A stretch of DNA of 64,000 bases from Novosphingobium olei (GCF_012927405.1 NZ_JABBGM010000009.1:1-64000); one strand, 5' to 3'. Numbered from the stretch's first letter, positions 53,286-63,622 are shown. The notes: a model not told the origin generated them from the sequence alone. Numbers and translations are program-made.

Positions 53286-54275
53286 ATGGAAACCGGTTTG
53301 GATGCCATCGACTCCGCCCGCCATGCTGGCCCTGAAGCTGGCAACGATGCTGGCCGCCACGCGGGCTTCACGCAGTTGCCCGATCCTTCGCCCGATGTGT
53401 TCACCGCGCCGCTCAAGCGGCCCGCCCATGTCGCCGCGGACTGGATCGAGCCTGCGCAGCATGCCTATGGCGCAGACGAGAACGCGGTGTGGGACGATCT
53501 GTTTGCGCGGCAGATGAAGGTCCTGCCCGGACGCGCGGCGAGCGCGTTCATGGCCGGCTTGGACAAGCTCGACCTCGGTCGCGGCGGCGTGCCCGATTTC
53601 GGCCGCCTGTCCGCGGAACTGGGCGCGCTCACCGGATGGAGCGTGGTGCCGGTGCCGATGCTGATTCCCGACCACGTGTTCTTCTGGCACCTTGCCAACC
53701 GTCGCTTTCCGGCGGGCAACTTCATCCGCAGCCGCGAAAATTTCGACTACATCGAAGAGCCGGACGTGTTCCACGACGTGTTCGGCCACGTGCCCATGCT
53801 GACCGATCCGACCTTTGCAGACTACATGCAGGCCTACGGCCGCGCCGGGTGGAAGGCGATGCGCCATAACCGGCTGAAGGCGCTCGGCGCGCTCTACTGG
53901 TACACGGTCGAATTCGGCCTGGTGGAAGAAGCGGGCGGGCTTCGCGCCTATGGAGCGGGCATTCTTTCGGGCCCCAGCGAGGTGGTCTTCGCGCTCGAGG
54001 CTCAGTCGCCCAACCGCATCTACCTCAACGTCGATCGCGTGATGCGCACTGATTACGTGATCGACGATCTGCAGCCGACCTATTTCGTGATCGAAAGCCT
54101 TGCCGATCTGTATCACCAGACCGTCGAGCGCGACTTCGACCGGCTGTATCGCGGACTGGGCCCGGGCTTTACCTATGCCAATACGGCGGTGATCGATATC
54201 GACAACGTCCACACGCGCGGCACGCTCGAATATCACCTGCGCGGCGGGAGAGCGTCGGGCGCGCGTCCGGTCTGA
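53286..54275 (+). CDS. phhA: Phenylalanine 4-monooxygenase
   Basis: A 329-aa non-heme iron, pterin-dependent hydroxylase turning phenylalanine into tyrosine, the first step of its catabolism. The iron ligands are the two His of DVFHDVFGHVPML and the Glu of YWYTVEFGLVEE; the RRFPAGNFIRSRE segment is part of the pterin/substrate pocket. It lacks the eukaryotic ACT domain, as expected. The N-terminal ~45 residues are longer than in Pseudomonas PhhA. phhB (pterin dehydratase) is not adjacent. A hairpin at 54285-54308 follows its stop. Confidence 0.95.
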   Translation: METGLDAIDSARHAGPEAGNDAGRHAGFTQLPDPSPDVFTAPLKRPAHVAADWIEPAQHAYGADENAVWDDLFARQMKVLPGRAASAFMAGLDKLDLGRGGVPDFGRLSAELGALTGWSVVPVPMLIPDHVFFWHLANRRFPAGNFIRSRENFDYIEEPDVFHDVFGHVPMLTDPTFADYMQAYGRAGWKAMRHNRLKALGALYWYTVEFGLVEEAGGLRAYGAGILSGPSEVVFALEAQSPNRIYLNVDRVMRTDYVIDDLQPTYFVIESLADLYHQTVERDFDRLYRGLGPGFTYANTAVIDIDNVHTRGTLEYHLRGGRASGARPV

Positions 54276-54284
54276 ACGCGAAAA

Positions 54285-54308
54285 CGGCGCCCGGTTGCCC
54301 GGACGCCG
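54285..54308. terminator. Hairpin between convergent phhA and lipoprotein genes
   Basis: CGGCGCCCGG (54285-54294) pairs with CCGGACGCCG (54299-54308) at nine of ten positions with a TTGC loop. On the minus strand it is followed by TTTTCGCG, a usable U-run for the lipoprotein gene that ends at 54339; it may also stop phhA transcripts. Confidence 0.55.
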
Positions 54309-54338
54309 CCTGCTTGCCGAAAGACAGTTGTCCCGGGA

Positions 54339-54623
54339 TCAGCCCGGGGTCTTGTCCATCTTGTCGGCCTGGTCTTCCATCTTGTCGGCCTTCTTTTCGC
54401 CCGCGTTGCGGACGGCGTCGGCCTTGTTCTCGAGCGCGTCCTCGGCAGCGCCGGTGGTCGCATCAGCCTGCGCGTCGATCGCATCGGCAGTGGCGTCAGC
54501 CGATTCGCGCACGGCGTCGGCCTTGTCCTCTGCGGCGTTTTCCTGCTTGGAATCGCAGGCGGCGAGGCTGAGGCCCATCGCGGCAACCGACGCGATCATC
54601 GCGCCCTTGATGAAGCTCTTCAT
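54339..54623 (-). CDS. Small acidic repeat lipoprotein
   Basis: A 94-aa protein with a lipoprotein signal (GAMIASVAAMGLSLAAC, lipobox LAAC) and then a mature chain made almost wholly of Ala, Asp, Glu and Lys in an 11-residue-like amphipathic pattern (ADAVRESADATADAIDAQADATT, ALENKADAVRNAGEKKADKMEDQADKM, written here in parts). It should form one long helix or coiled coil at the envelope, resembling stress or LEA-like proteins by composition only. It lies downstream of the GlsB-type gene on the same strand with a hairpin between, so stress control is likely. Confidence 0.75.
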   Translation of the reverse strand: MKSFIKGAMIASVAAMGLSLAACDSKQENAAEDKADAVRESADATADAIDAQADATTGAAEDALENKADAVRNAGEKKADKMEDQADKMDKTPG

Positions 54624-54644
54624 GGCATTGTCCCCTTCTTGAAG

Positions 54645-54671
54645 AAGGGCGGCCACTTCAGGGCCGCCCTT
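54645..54671 (-). terminator. Hairpin between the GlsB-type gene and the lipoprotein gene
   Basis: AAGGGCGGCC (54645-54654) pairs perfectly with GGCCGCCCTT (54662-54671), seven-base loop. It lies 24 bases after the GlsB-type stop and 22 bases before the lipoprotein ATG on the minus strand. There is no good U-run on that strand, so it may act as a partial terminator or processing site that sets the ratio of the two products. Confidence 0.5.
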
Positions 54672-54695
54672 TTGTGGTTGATCAGGAGTGGTGGC

Positions 54696-54962
54696 TCAGC
54701 GAACCGCGCCGCGACGGACGAGGTTGACAATCGCGAGCAGGATCACGGCGCCGAGGAACGAAACGATCAGGCTACCGGCCGAGATGCCGTCGGTGATCGA
54801 ACCGCCACCGATCAGCGGCGCAAGCAGGAAGCCGCCGAGCAGCGCGCCGACAATGCCGACGACGATGTTCAGGAAGATGCCCTGCTGCGCATCAGTGCGC
54901 ATGACGATGCTGGCCAGCCAGCCGAGGATGCCGCCGACGACGAGAAGAATGATAAGGCCCAT
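54696..54962 (-). CDS. GlsB/YeaQ/YmgE-family stress membrane protein
   Basis: An 88-aa inner-membrane protein with three hydrophobic segments and the Gly-rich family pattern LVVGGILGWLASIVMR, VGIVGALLGGFLLAPL and SFLGAVILLAIVNLVRR. Members (transglycosylase-associated Tgl-like proteins) are induced by osmotic and general stress in many bacteria; the biochemical role is unknown. A strong match to the EcfG promoter consensus lies 37 bases before the ATG, which fits. The frame extends to 54998 but ATG 54962 is the family start. Confidence 0.92.
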   Translation of the reverse strand: MGLIILLVVGGILGWLASIVMRTDAQQGIFLNIVVGIVGALLGGFLLAPLIGGGSITDGISAGSLIVSFLGAVILLAIVNLVRRGAVR

Positions 54963-54998
54963 GGTGATAATCCCTTCGAAATGCTGTCTTTCCCGCAA

Positions 54999-55023
54999 AA
55001 CCGGGATGACGGCCTTTGGTTCC
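54999..55023 (-). promoter_or_regulatory. EcfG-type general-stress promoter for the GlsB-type gene
   Basis: On the minus strand GGAAC (55023-55019), a 16-base spacer and GGTT (55002-54999) match the alphaproteobacterial EcfG consensus GGAAC-N16/17-CGTT with one mismatch. The -10 element is 37 bases from the start codon of a gene family known for stress induction, which makes this the best-supported promoter in the window. Confidence 0.65.
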
Positions 55024-55085
55024 GAAGGTGCGACGAACCGTTGTGATTGATGCTTGTCGCTACTTGAAGTCTACTTGGGCGGGAC

Positions 55086-55901
55086 TCAGGCGTTGAGCAG
55101 CCAGGCACCTGCGGCGAGACCCACCAAGATGCGGTACCAGGCAAATGGCGTGAACCCCTTGCGGCTGACATAGGCGACGAACAGCTTGATCACGCCCAGT
55201 GCGACGACGAATGACACGAAGGCGCCGATCGCGATCTCGTTCCAGCCAACGCCGGTGGTGCTGGCGGCAAGCGCGTGACGCTGGCCCAGCAGCTCGATCG
55301 TGCTCGCGCCCAGCATCGTCGGGATGGCAAGGAAGAACGAGAACTCGGCCGCCGTGCGGCGCTCGATGCCCATGGCGAGCGCGCCCATGATCGTCGCGCC
55401 CGAACGGCTCATGCCCGGGATCATGGCAAGGCACTGAACGAAACCGACGCCGATCGCCTGGCGCAAGGGCAGCTGGCCGATACCCGAAGGCTCGCCGCCC
55501 TTGGCAAAGCGCTCGACGATCAGGATGCCGATGCCGCCGACGATCAGCGCGCCGCAGACCACAAGCGGGCTGCCGAGCAGGCCTTCGATCTGGTGCTTGA
55601 AGATCAGGCCGATCACCGCTGCCGGCATGAACGCGGCAAGCAGGTTGCGCACGAAGCGCAGGGACAGGGGCTCCAGCCGGACAAGGCCCATGGCCACGGC
55701 CCAGAACGTGCGCCAGTACTGCACCACCACGGCCAGGATCGCGCCCAGCTGGATCACCACGTTGAACAGCGCCCATTGCGCCGCGTCATATCCGAACAGC
55801 TCGGTCGCGAGGATCAGGTGGCCGGTCGACGAGACGGGCAGGAACTCGGTGAGGCCCTCGACGATGCCGAGAAGAACCGCGGTGATGGTGGTGCTGTCCA
55901 T
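55086..55901 (-). CDS. uppP: Undecaprenyl-diphosphatase
   Basis: A 271-aa inner-membrane phosphatase (BacA) that recycles undecaprenyl pyrophosphate, the lipid carrier of cell-wall and O-antigen sugars. Both catalytic motifs are intact: GIVEGLTEFLPVSSTGHLIL (Glu-rich motif) and PGMSRSGATIMG (Arg and Ser). About eight helices; normal length. It bears on the many polyprenyl-sugar enzymes of the window, including the XrtA polysaccharide locus at the right edge. A hairpin at 55937-55964 separates it from the M13 peptidase gene upstream on the same strand. Confidence 0.96.
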   Translation of the reverse strand: MDSTTITAVLLGIVEGLTEFLPVSSTGHLILATELFGYDAAQWALFNVVIQLGAILAVVVQYWRTFWAVAMGLVRLEPLSLRFVRNLLAAFMPAAVIGLIFKHQIEGLLGSPLVVCGALIVGGIGILIVERFAKGGEPSGIGQLPLRQAIGVGFVQCLAMIPGMSRSGATIMGALAMGIERRTAAEFSFFLAIPTMLGASTIELLGQRHALAASTTGVGWNEIAIGAFVSFVVALGVIKLFVAYVSRKGFTPFAWYRILVGLAAGAWLLNA

Positions 55902-55936
55902 GGCGGCATGGAGTTGCCGCAGTGCAGCAAGGTGTC

Positions 55937-55964
55937 AAGGGCGGCAGCGCAGGCCGCCGCCCTT
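55937..55964 (-). terminator. Hairpin between the M13 peptidase gene and uppP
   Basis: AAGGGCGGC (55937-55945) pairs perfectly with GCCGCCCTT (55956-55964) around a ten-base loop. It lies 14 bases after the peptidase stop codon on the minus strand. It lacks a U-tract on that strand (the T-rich side faces the plus strand), so its terminating strength is uncertain. Confidence 0.45.
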
Positions 55965-55978
55965 AAATTTCTTTCACC

Positions 55979-58165
55979 TTACCAGATGCGCACGCGCTCG
56001 GCGGGCGGCAGGTACAGCTTGTCGCCCGGCTTGACGCCAAAGGCCTTGTACCATTCGTCGAAGTTCCGGACGATGCCGTTGATCCGGTACTGCGCCGGCG
56101 AGTGCGGATCGACCACCAAGTACTGGCGCGCGGTTTCGTCGCGGATCGCCTGACGCCACACCTGCGCGAAGGCCATGAAGAAGCGCTGGTCGCCGGTCAG
56201 CCCGTCGATCACCGGGGCGGGCTTGCCGCCGAGCGATAGCTTGTAGGCGCGATAGGCGACCGACAGGCCGCCAAGGTCGCCGATGTTCTCGCCCATGGTG
56301 AGCTGGCCGTTAACGCAGGCTTTGCCGCCGGGGCTCTTCTCGTCGAACGGGCAGTAGGCATCGTACTGCTTGCCAAGGCGCGCGGTCAGCGCCTCGAACG
56401 CGGCGCGGTCCTTGTCGGTCCACCAGTCGCGCATGTTGCCCTTGCCATCATAGGCCGCGCCCTGGTCGTCGAAACCGTGGCCCATTTCGTGCCCGATCAC
56501 CGCCCCGATCGCGCCGTAGTTGACCGCGGGATCGGCGTGGAGGTTGAAGAACGGCGGCTGCAGGATCGCGGCCGGGAACACGATCTCGTTGTAGGTGGGG
56601 TTGTAATAGGCGTTGATCGTTTCGGGCAGCATGCCCCACTCGCTGCGATCGACTTCCTGGCCCAGGCGCGCCGCCTCGAAACGGCTTTCCCAGTCCTGCG
56701 CGGCGATCACGTTGGCGAGCGGCGTCGCGCCCGACAGCGTCAGCCCGGCATAGTCCTTGTACTTGGCCGGCATGCCGATCTTGGGGGTAAAGGCATCGAG
56801 CTTGGCTTGGGCTTCCTTGCGCGTGTCGGGGCCCATCCACTTGAGATCGACCAGGTTGGCCGCCATCGCCTTGCGCAAGTTGGCAACGAGCTGGTCCATC
56901 GCGACCTTGTTCTCGGGCGGGAAGTAGCGTTCGGCGTAGAGCTTGCCGAGCTGTTCGCCGACCTGACCTTCAACCGCGCGGATGGCACGCTTCCAGCGCG
57001 GCAGCTGTACCTTCTGCCCGGCCAGCACCGTGCCGTAGAAGGCGAAGCGGGCATCGTCGATCGGCTTGGGCAGCACCCCGGCGTAGGAGGAGAAGAACTG
57101 GGTATCGAGCCAGGCCTTCCACACGTCGACCGGCTCGCTGCGGACCAGTTCGGCCAGCGCCGGAACGCCGCCGCCCAGCTTGGCAGCCATTTCGGGCGTG
57201 TACTTGGCGGCGGCGAGCTTTTCAGCCGAAGGCGGCATCTGGGCGACGACCGCGGCCTGCGCCTTGTCGAGTCCCATCTCGGTGAGCATGGCGTCAACCG
57301 GCAGGCCCGGCAGCGCCTTGGCGAAGTCGGCGCGAGACAGCTTGGTGTAGGTCAGCGAAGGATTGCGCGAAAGCGCGCGATCCCAGTGGGCGAGCGCCAT
57401 CTTTTTTTCGAGCGCATAGACCGCGTCGGCCGTCTTGGCCGGATCGGCATAGCCCGCCTGGCCCAGCGCGAAGCGCAGCCATTCCATGTACTTCTGTCGC
57501 ACGACCAGGTTGCGCGGATTGTCGACAAGGTAGAAGTCGCGGTCCGGCAGGCCCAGGCTGCCGGTGCCGAGGTAGAGGATGTAGTGATCGCTGTCCTTCT
57601 CGTCGGCCGTCACGCTGAAGCTGATCGGCGAGGCAAGGCCGGGCTGCGCGAACAGTTTGGCGAGATCGTCGGGCGTCTTTGCAGCAGCGATCTTGTCCAG
57701 CCAGGGCCTGGCCGGCGCGAGGCCGGCGGCATCGATCGCGGCAGTGTCGAGATAGGCCGAATAGGCCGCAGCGATCTTGCCTTCGGGCGTCGCCGGGTCT
57801 GGCTTCTTCGCGACCAACTCGTCAAGAATGCCCTTGAGCCGTTCCTGCGAAAGATCGTCGAGCACGTTGAACGAGCCGTAACGCGTCTTGTCCGCCGGCA
57901 TCACGAAGGCGTTCTGCCACTTGCCGTTCACATAGGCGTTGAAGTCGTCGCCCGGCTTCACGCTCTTGTCGACGTATTGCAGCTGGATACCAGCCCCCGG
58001 GAAATCCCGGCTCATCAGCGGCGCCGTCATCGGCGCGGGCGGAGTAGCCGTCGCACTGGCAGCCGGGGCGGCCGTGGGTTGGGCATGGAGGGCGGGGGCG
58101 AAAAGCGAAAGCGCCGACGCGGCGACGAGAAATGCGGTTTGCCTTGGCATCTGAATGCGTTCCAT
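55979..58165 (-). CDS. M13-family (neprilysin/PepO-like) zinc metallopeptidase
   Basis: A 728-aa exported endopeptidase. A signal peptide (AFLVAASALSLFAPALHAQ) and Pro/Ala linker precede the M13 N domain (from about residue 50) and catalytic domain with HEMGHGFDDQG (HExxH plus the conserved Asp), the third zinc ligand in GENIGDLGG, and NAYYNPTYNEIVFPAAILQ just before. The C terminus ends ERVRIW, matching the family's conserved CxVW-like end without the Cys. It acts on small peptides in the periplasm or outside. Met at 58150 is an alternative start. Full length, single gene. Confidence 0.94.
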   Translation of the reverse strand: MERIQMPRQTAFLVAASALSLFAPALHAQPTAAPAASATATPPAPMTAPLMSRDFPGAGIQLQYVDKSVKPGDDFNAYVNGKWQNAFVMPADKTRYGSFNVLDDLSQERLKGILDELVAKKPDPATPEGKIAAAYSAYLDTAAIDAAGLAPARPWLDKIAAAKTPDDLAKLFAQPGLASPISFSVTADEKDSDHYILYLGTGSLGLPDRDFYLVDNPRNLVVRQKYMEWLRFALGQAGYADPAKTADAVYALEKKMALAHWDRALSRNPSLTYTKLSRADFAKALPGLPVDAMLTEMGLDKAQAAVVAQMPPSAEKLAAAKYTPEMAAKLGGGVPALAELVRSEPVDVWKAWLDTQFFSSYAGVLPKPIDDARFAFYGTVLAGQKVQLPRWKRAIRAVEGQVGEQLGKLYAERYFPPENKVAMDQLVANLRKAMAANLVDLKWMGPDTRKEAQAKLDAFTPKIGMPAKYKDYAGLTLSGATPLANVIAAQDWESRFEAARLGQEVDRSEWGMLPETINAYYNPTYNEIVFPAAILQPPFFNLHADPAVNYGAIGAVIGHEMGHGFDDQGAAYDGKGNMRDWWTDKDRAAFEALTARLGKQYDAYCPFDEKSPGGKACVNGQLTMGENIGDLGGLSVAYRAYKLSLGGKPAPVIDGLTGDQRFFMAFAQVWRQAIRDETARQYLVVDPHSPAQYRINGIVRNFDEWYKAFGVKPGDKLYLPPAERVRIW

Positions 58166-58283
58166 CCGGTTACATCTGCGACCGGATCGTCCTTAACGCC
58201 TTGCTAGGCAGTGAACAGCCCCTGCTTGAAAGGCAAGGCCACCGCCCCCTGTCGTTGATCGGCCGGTGTATGCCGTTGGTCGA

Positions 58284-60074
<1,791 letters not shown>

Positions 60075-60148
60075 CGCGCTCGACTAGCCGATGCGGTGCG
60101 CTGCGGAAAGGGGAACCGAGAGGCAGCCGGCTCCCCCATCTTTCTGCT

Positions 60149-60162
60149 GCATTGCACAATGC
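60149..60162. promoter_or_regulatory. Palindrome upstream of phaZ, operator candidate
   Basis: GCATTG-ca-CAATGC is a perfect 14-base inverted repeat 73 bases before the phaZ start, in the intergenic region it shares with the divergent ABC exporter gene. I recall that PhaR regulators of polyhydroxyalkanoate genes in alphaproteobacteria recognise TGC/GCA-type inverted repeats, so a PhaR site is possible; the match is loose. Confidence 0.35.
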
Positions 60163-60234
60163 GCGAAAAGGGCGCATTTATGCGGCAATCGAATCCCGTC
60201 CGCCCCGCAGGGCGGAAGACGAAAGGTGCCGCAG

Positions 60235-61491
60235 GTGCTCTACAAGGCCTATGAAATCCAGCGCTCGCTGCTCAACGCAGGCAGCGCCTGGGCGTCGATG
60301 ACTGCCGACGTGCTCAACGATCCGCGCTCGCCGTTTGCCGGCCTTGGCGCCACGCAGATGATGGCATCCGCGCTGGACGTGTTCGCCCATGCCACCGCCC
60401 CGCGCGGCAAGCCCGCGTTCGGGATCAAGACCATTCAGGTCGATGGCGGGATCCATGCCGTCAGCGAATCCACCGAACTGCAGAAGCCGTTCGGCAAGCT
60501 CAAGAAGTTCACCCACGCCGGGCTGCCCGCCGATGCGCCCCGCCTGCTGATCGTGGCGCCGATGAGCGGGCACTTCGCCACGCTGCTCCGTGGCACGGTC
60601 GAGCGCATGCTCGAACGTTGCGTGGTCTACATCACCGATTGGGCCGATGCGAAGTTCGTGCCACTGGCCGACGGCAGCTTCGATCTCGACGACTACATCG
60701 ACTACCTGATCGAATTCCTCGAACACATCGGCCCTGGCGCGCATGCGATGGCCGTTTGCCAGCCGTCGGTGCCGATGTTCGCGGCAACCGCTGTCATGGC
60801 GGCAGCCGAGCATCCCTGTCGCCCGGTCACGCTGACGATGATGGGCGGCCCGATCGATACGCGTGAAAGCCCGACCGCGGTCAACGATCACGCGATCACC
60901 AAGCCTTACGTCTGGTTCAAGCACAACGTCATCACCGAAGTGCCTAGCAACTACCCGGGCGAGGGGCGCCGCGTCTATCCGGGCTTCGTCCAGCTCACCA
61001 GCTTCATGTCGATGAACCTCGGCAGCCACATGATGAGCCACTACAAGCTGTTCCAGCACATGGTGCAAGGCGCCGATGAAAGCGCCGAGGCGACCAAGGC
61101 GTTCTACGACGAGTACCGCGCCGTCTGCGATCTTCCCGCCGAGTTCTATCTCCAGACGGTCGACGTGGTGTTCCAGCAGCACCTGCTGCCCAAGGGCGAG
61201 TTTGTTCACCGCGGCACGCCTGTCGATCTCGGCGCGATCAAGGATACCGCCATCCTGTGCATCGAAGGCGAAAAGGACGACATTTCGGGCATCGGCCAGA
61301 CAAAGGCCGCGCTGAAGGTCACGCCCAACCTGCCCGAGGCGATGAAGCAGTATCACCTCGCGCCCGAAGTCGGGCACTACGGCATCTTCAACGGCACCCG
61401 TTGGCGCAGCCGCATCGCGCCGGTGGTCGACGAATGGATCGGCAAGTTCGAAAAGAAGGCCAAGGCGCGCAAGCTGACCGTCGTCGCCTGA
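60235..61491 (+). CDS. phaZ: Intracellular polyhydroxyalkanoate depolymerase
   Basis: A 418-aa cytoplasmic enzyme of the PhaZ family (TIGR01849-like) that hydrolyses stored PHB granules. It opens LYKAYEIQRSLLNAG, the family's start, and has the VCQPSVPMFAATAVMAA region (in this class the nucleophile is Cys in the VCQ motif), GGPIDTRESPTAVN, and a C-terminal EVGHYGIFNGTRWR holding the catalytic His. Start is GTG 60235 with AAAGG eight bases upstream; no ATG fits. No synthase or phasin gene is in the window. The convergent MaoC gene may feed the same metabolism. Confidence 0.93.
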   Translation: MLYKAYEIQRSLLNAGSAWASMTADVLNDPRSPFAGLGATQMMASALDVFAHATAPRGKPAFGIKTIQVDGGIHAVSESTELQKPFGKLKKFTHAGLPADAPRLLIVAPMSGHFATLLRGTVERMLERCVVYITDWADAKFVPLADGSFDLDDYIDYLIEFLEHIGPGAHAMAVCQPSVPMFAATAVMAAAEHPCRPVTLTMMGGPIDTRESPTAVNDHAITKPYVWFKHNVITEVPSNYPGEGRRVYPGFVQLTSFMSMNLGSHMMSHYKLFQHMVQGADESAEATKAFYDEYRAVCDLPAEFYLQTVDVVFQQHLLPKGEFVHRGTPVDLGAIKDTAILCIEGEKDDISGIGQTKAALKVTPNLPEAMKQYHLAPEVGHYGIFNGTRWRSRIAPVVDEWIGKFEKKAKARKLTVVA

Positions 61492-61554
61492 CGGGCAGGT
61501 CGCCGATGTGGCGACCCGCTGTTGAGCCAGATGCCGGCCCCGGCTGGCATCGCC

Positions 61555-62016
61555 TCAAACGAAGAACTGGGTGATCCACTCGCAGATCAGGGCGGGCTTG
61601 TCCTGCCCTTCGATCTCGACCGTGATTTCCATTGTCTGCTGCCACTGGCCGGGGCGCTTCTCGTCCAGCTCCAGCAGCTTGAAGACGCCGCGGATTCGCT
61701 TGCCCGAACGGACGGGGGAGAGGAAGCGCGTCTTGTTGCCACCATAGTTGACGCCCATCTTCACGCCCTCCGGGCGCGGGCAATCGCTTTCCATCGTCAG
61801 CAGCGGGATCAGCGACAGTGTCAGGAAGCCGTGCGCGATCGTGCCGTCGAAGGGAGTGTCCTTTGCGCGTTCCGGATCGATGTGGATGAACTGGAAGTCA
61901 CCGGTCGCTTCGGCGAACTGGTTGATCCGCTCCTGCGTCACTTCGACCCAGCTGGAGCTGCCGACCACTTGCCCGACAAGGCCCTTGATCTCTGCGGCCG
62001 GAATGAACCTGGTCAT
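61555..62016 (-). CDS. MaoC-family (R)-specific enoyl-CoA hydratase-like protein
   Basis: A 153-aa single-hotdog protein. The catalytic hydratase-2 motif is present as FIHIDPERAKDTPFDGTIAHGFLTLSLIPLL (catalytic Asp and His; written to show order: Asp in HIDPERA, His in IAHGFL). This is the form found in PhaJ and in NodN/MaoC dehydratases; it hydrates trans-enoyl-CoA to (R)-3-hydroxyacyl-CoA, a PHA precursor, or acts on other acyl-CoAs. Position convergent with phaZ is suggestive of PHA turnover, not proof. Full length. Confidence 0.9.
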   Translation of the reverse strand: MTRFIPAAEIKGLVGQVVGSSSWVEVTQERINQFAEATGDFQFIHIDPERAKDTPFDGTIAHGFLTLSLIPLLTMESDCPRPEGVKMGVNYGGNKTRFLSPVRSGKRIRGVFKLLELDEKRPGQWQQTMEITVEIEGQDKPALICEWITQFFV

Positions 62017-62097
62017 CTCGCTCTCCCATCAATTCTGGTTTGCGGACGACAATGGCGGGTCGGCGCAGCGTGGGCAAGCCCTTGCTTAATTGCTTGG

Positions 62098-63459
62098 TTA
62101 AGTTGCGGCGATTTCCGGCTTGCGCGCCGAGCGGAAGGGCGATGGGGCCGAGCGGCGGATCCGGCCGATATAGGCCGAAAGGCCGCATTGCAGCCCCACC
62201 AGCATGTAGCAGAATGGCTGGAACGCGATGCCGACGAAGGCGCCGCCGACAAGGTAGACGATCTGCGCCTGCTGCAGCGCATCGGCCAGCGGCGTGACCC
62301 ACGCGAAGCCTTCGGGCGGGTTCTTGGCGTACTGGCGGCGGATGATCTCCATGTGGATCACGCCCATCACGTGCAGCAGCAGCCACAGCGCCAAGCCCGG
62401 ATAGCCCTGTTCGCCCAGCATCTCGAAATAGCTGGAATGATAGGCGCGGCCGCGTTCCTCGATCCGCTCGGTCTCGATCACCGCGTTGTTGTCGCCGGCG
62501 TAGTCGGCCTTTTCGGTATCGTAGGACACCGTGTTCTGGCGGAAGGCATCGAAGCCGCCGCCGAACGGGTGATCCTTGGCGAACTCGATCGTCCACTGCC
62601 ACACCGCCACGCGCGTCGATGCCGACTGGTCCGCCTTGTGGTTCTTGATCGTGCTCATCCGCTCGTTGAAGCTCGACGGCAGCAGCGGAAGCGCGATCAT
62701 CGCGCCGGCACCCAGCAGAGAGACGTAGAGCAGCCGCCGCTTGGTGCTCCGCAGCATCATCACCAGCAGCACGCCGAAGCAGACAAGGCCGGTGCGCGCC
62801 TGCGTTCCCACGGGCATCAACACGCAGGCAAAGCACAGGCCGATGGCATAGGCCCAGACCATCCAGTTGGGCCTGAAGATCGTCCCGTGCCGCGCCAGCC
62901 AGATCGCGAGCGGGATCACGCAGATGGCCACGGTGGAAATGATCGAGCCTTCGTAAAGGCCGGTATTGTCGTTCACCAGCAGCTTCAGTTCGCCATAGCC
63001 GCCGCCCGAGGCGAGCGTCTTGATGCCGCCGCCGATCACGATCACCGACACCGACAGCACCATGACCAGCGCCAGCGCCTCGATCCGCAAGCGCGTCCGC
63101 AGCGTCAGCGGCAGGAACAGCGCGAAGATCAGCGCCTTCCACACCCAGCCCCACTTTTCGGCGGCCTCGACCGGGAAGTCGGCGGTGCGCGTGGTGAGCC
63201 CGCAATAGATCAGCAGCAGCAACAGCACGAACTGGCGCGGTGACAGGCGGATGCCGTTCTTGTCCTCGGCAACCATCCACGCACCGAAGGCACAGCAGAA
63301 CGCGATCAGCGATACGGGGACGCTTTGCAGGAAGCCCCAGGTCACCTTCTGCGGCGCCACGATGTCGATGTAGGCGTAGGCCAGCACGAACAGGAACGGG
63401 CGGCGCACCCCTGCGAGCAGGAACGCGGTGACGAACGCGGTGAGGAAGAGGTTGAGCAC
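62098..63459 (-). CDS. O-antigen-ligase-like protein of the XrtA (exosortase A) locus
   Basis: A 453-aa inner-membrane protein with about twelve helices of the Wzy/WaaL superfamily. The pattern matches the exosortase-A-associated ligase family (TIGR03097-type): RRPFLFVLAYAYIDIVAPQKVTWGFL at the N terminus and a large periplasmic loop with ERGRAYHSSYFEMLGEQGYPGL, which carries the conserved His-x-x-Tyr and the ligase core. It probably joins or polymerises the surface polysaccharide whose glycosyltransferases follow. The start is GTG 63459; the frame before it overlaps a small ORF. Sphingomonads use XrtA loci for exopolysaccharide export. Confidence 0.87.
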   Translation of the reverse strand: MLNLFLTAFVTAFLLAGVRRPFLFVLAYAYIDIVAPQKVTWGFLQSVPVSLIAFCCAFGAWMVAEDKNGIRLSPRQFVLLLLLIYCGLTTRTADFPVEAAEKWGWVWKALIFALFLPLTLRTRLRIEALALVMVLSVSVIVIGGGIKTLASGGGYGELKLLVNDNTGLYEGSIISTVAICVIPLAIWLARHGTIFRPNWMVWAYAIGLCFACVLMPVGTQARTGLVCFGVLLVMMLRSTKRRLLYVSLLGAGAMIALPLLPSSFNERMSTIKNHKADQSASTRVAVWQWTIEFAKDHPFGGGFDAFRQNTVSYDTEKADYAGDNNAVIETERIEERGRAYHSSYFEMLGEQGYPGLALWLLLHVMGVIHMEIIRRQYAKNPPEGFAWVTPLADALQQAQIVYLVGGAFVGIAFQPFCYMLVGLQCGLSAYIGRIRRSAPSPFRSARKPEIAAT

Positions 63460-63466
63460 CGCCCGC

Positions 63467-63622
63467 TCAGCGCTCGCTCTTGCCCGGCCGGTGCGAACGC
63501 CGCCATGCGATGGTCTGGCGCGGCAATGCCGGGTCTTCGTCCAAGTCATCGCGGTGAAGCAGGCGCCATACCGCCAGCGCCATCAGGGCGTGGGGCAGCA
63601 GGACCGTGAAAATGTCGATCAT
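63467..63622 (-). CDS. 51-aa protein upstream of the XrtA-associated ligase
   Basis: A short protein: a hydrophobic N-terminal helix (FTVLLPHALMALAVWRLL) followed by a charged cytoplasmic tail (HRDDLDEDPALPRQ, RRSHRPGKSER). It ends seven bases before the GTG of the ligase gene and has GAGAC upstream of its ATG, so it would be co-transcribed as the first gene of the unit. I do not recognise it as a named family. The single-helix-plus-charged-tail form suits a small membrane subunit. The frame continues upstream but codon use changes there. Confidence 0.6.
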   Translation of the reverse strand: MIDIFTVLLPHALMALAVWRLLHRDDLDEDPALPRQTIAWRRSHRPGKSER

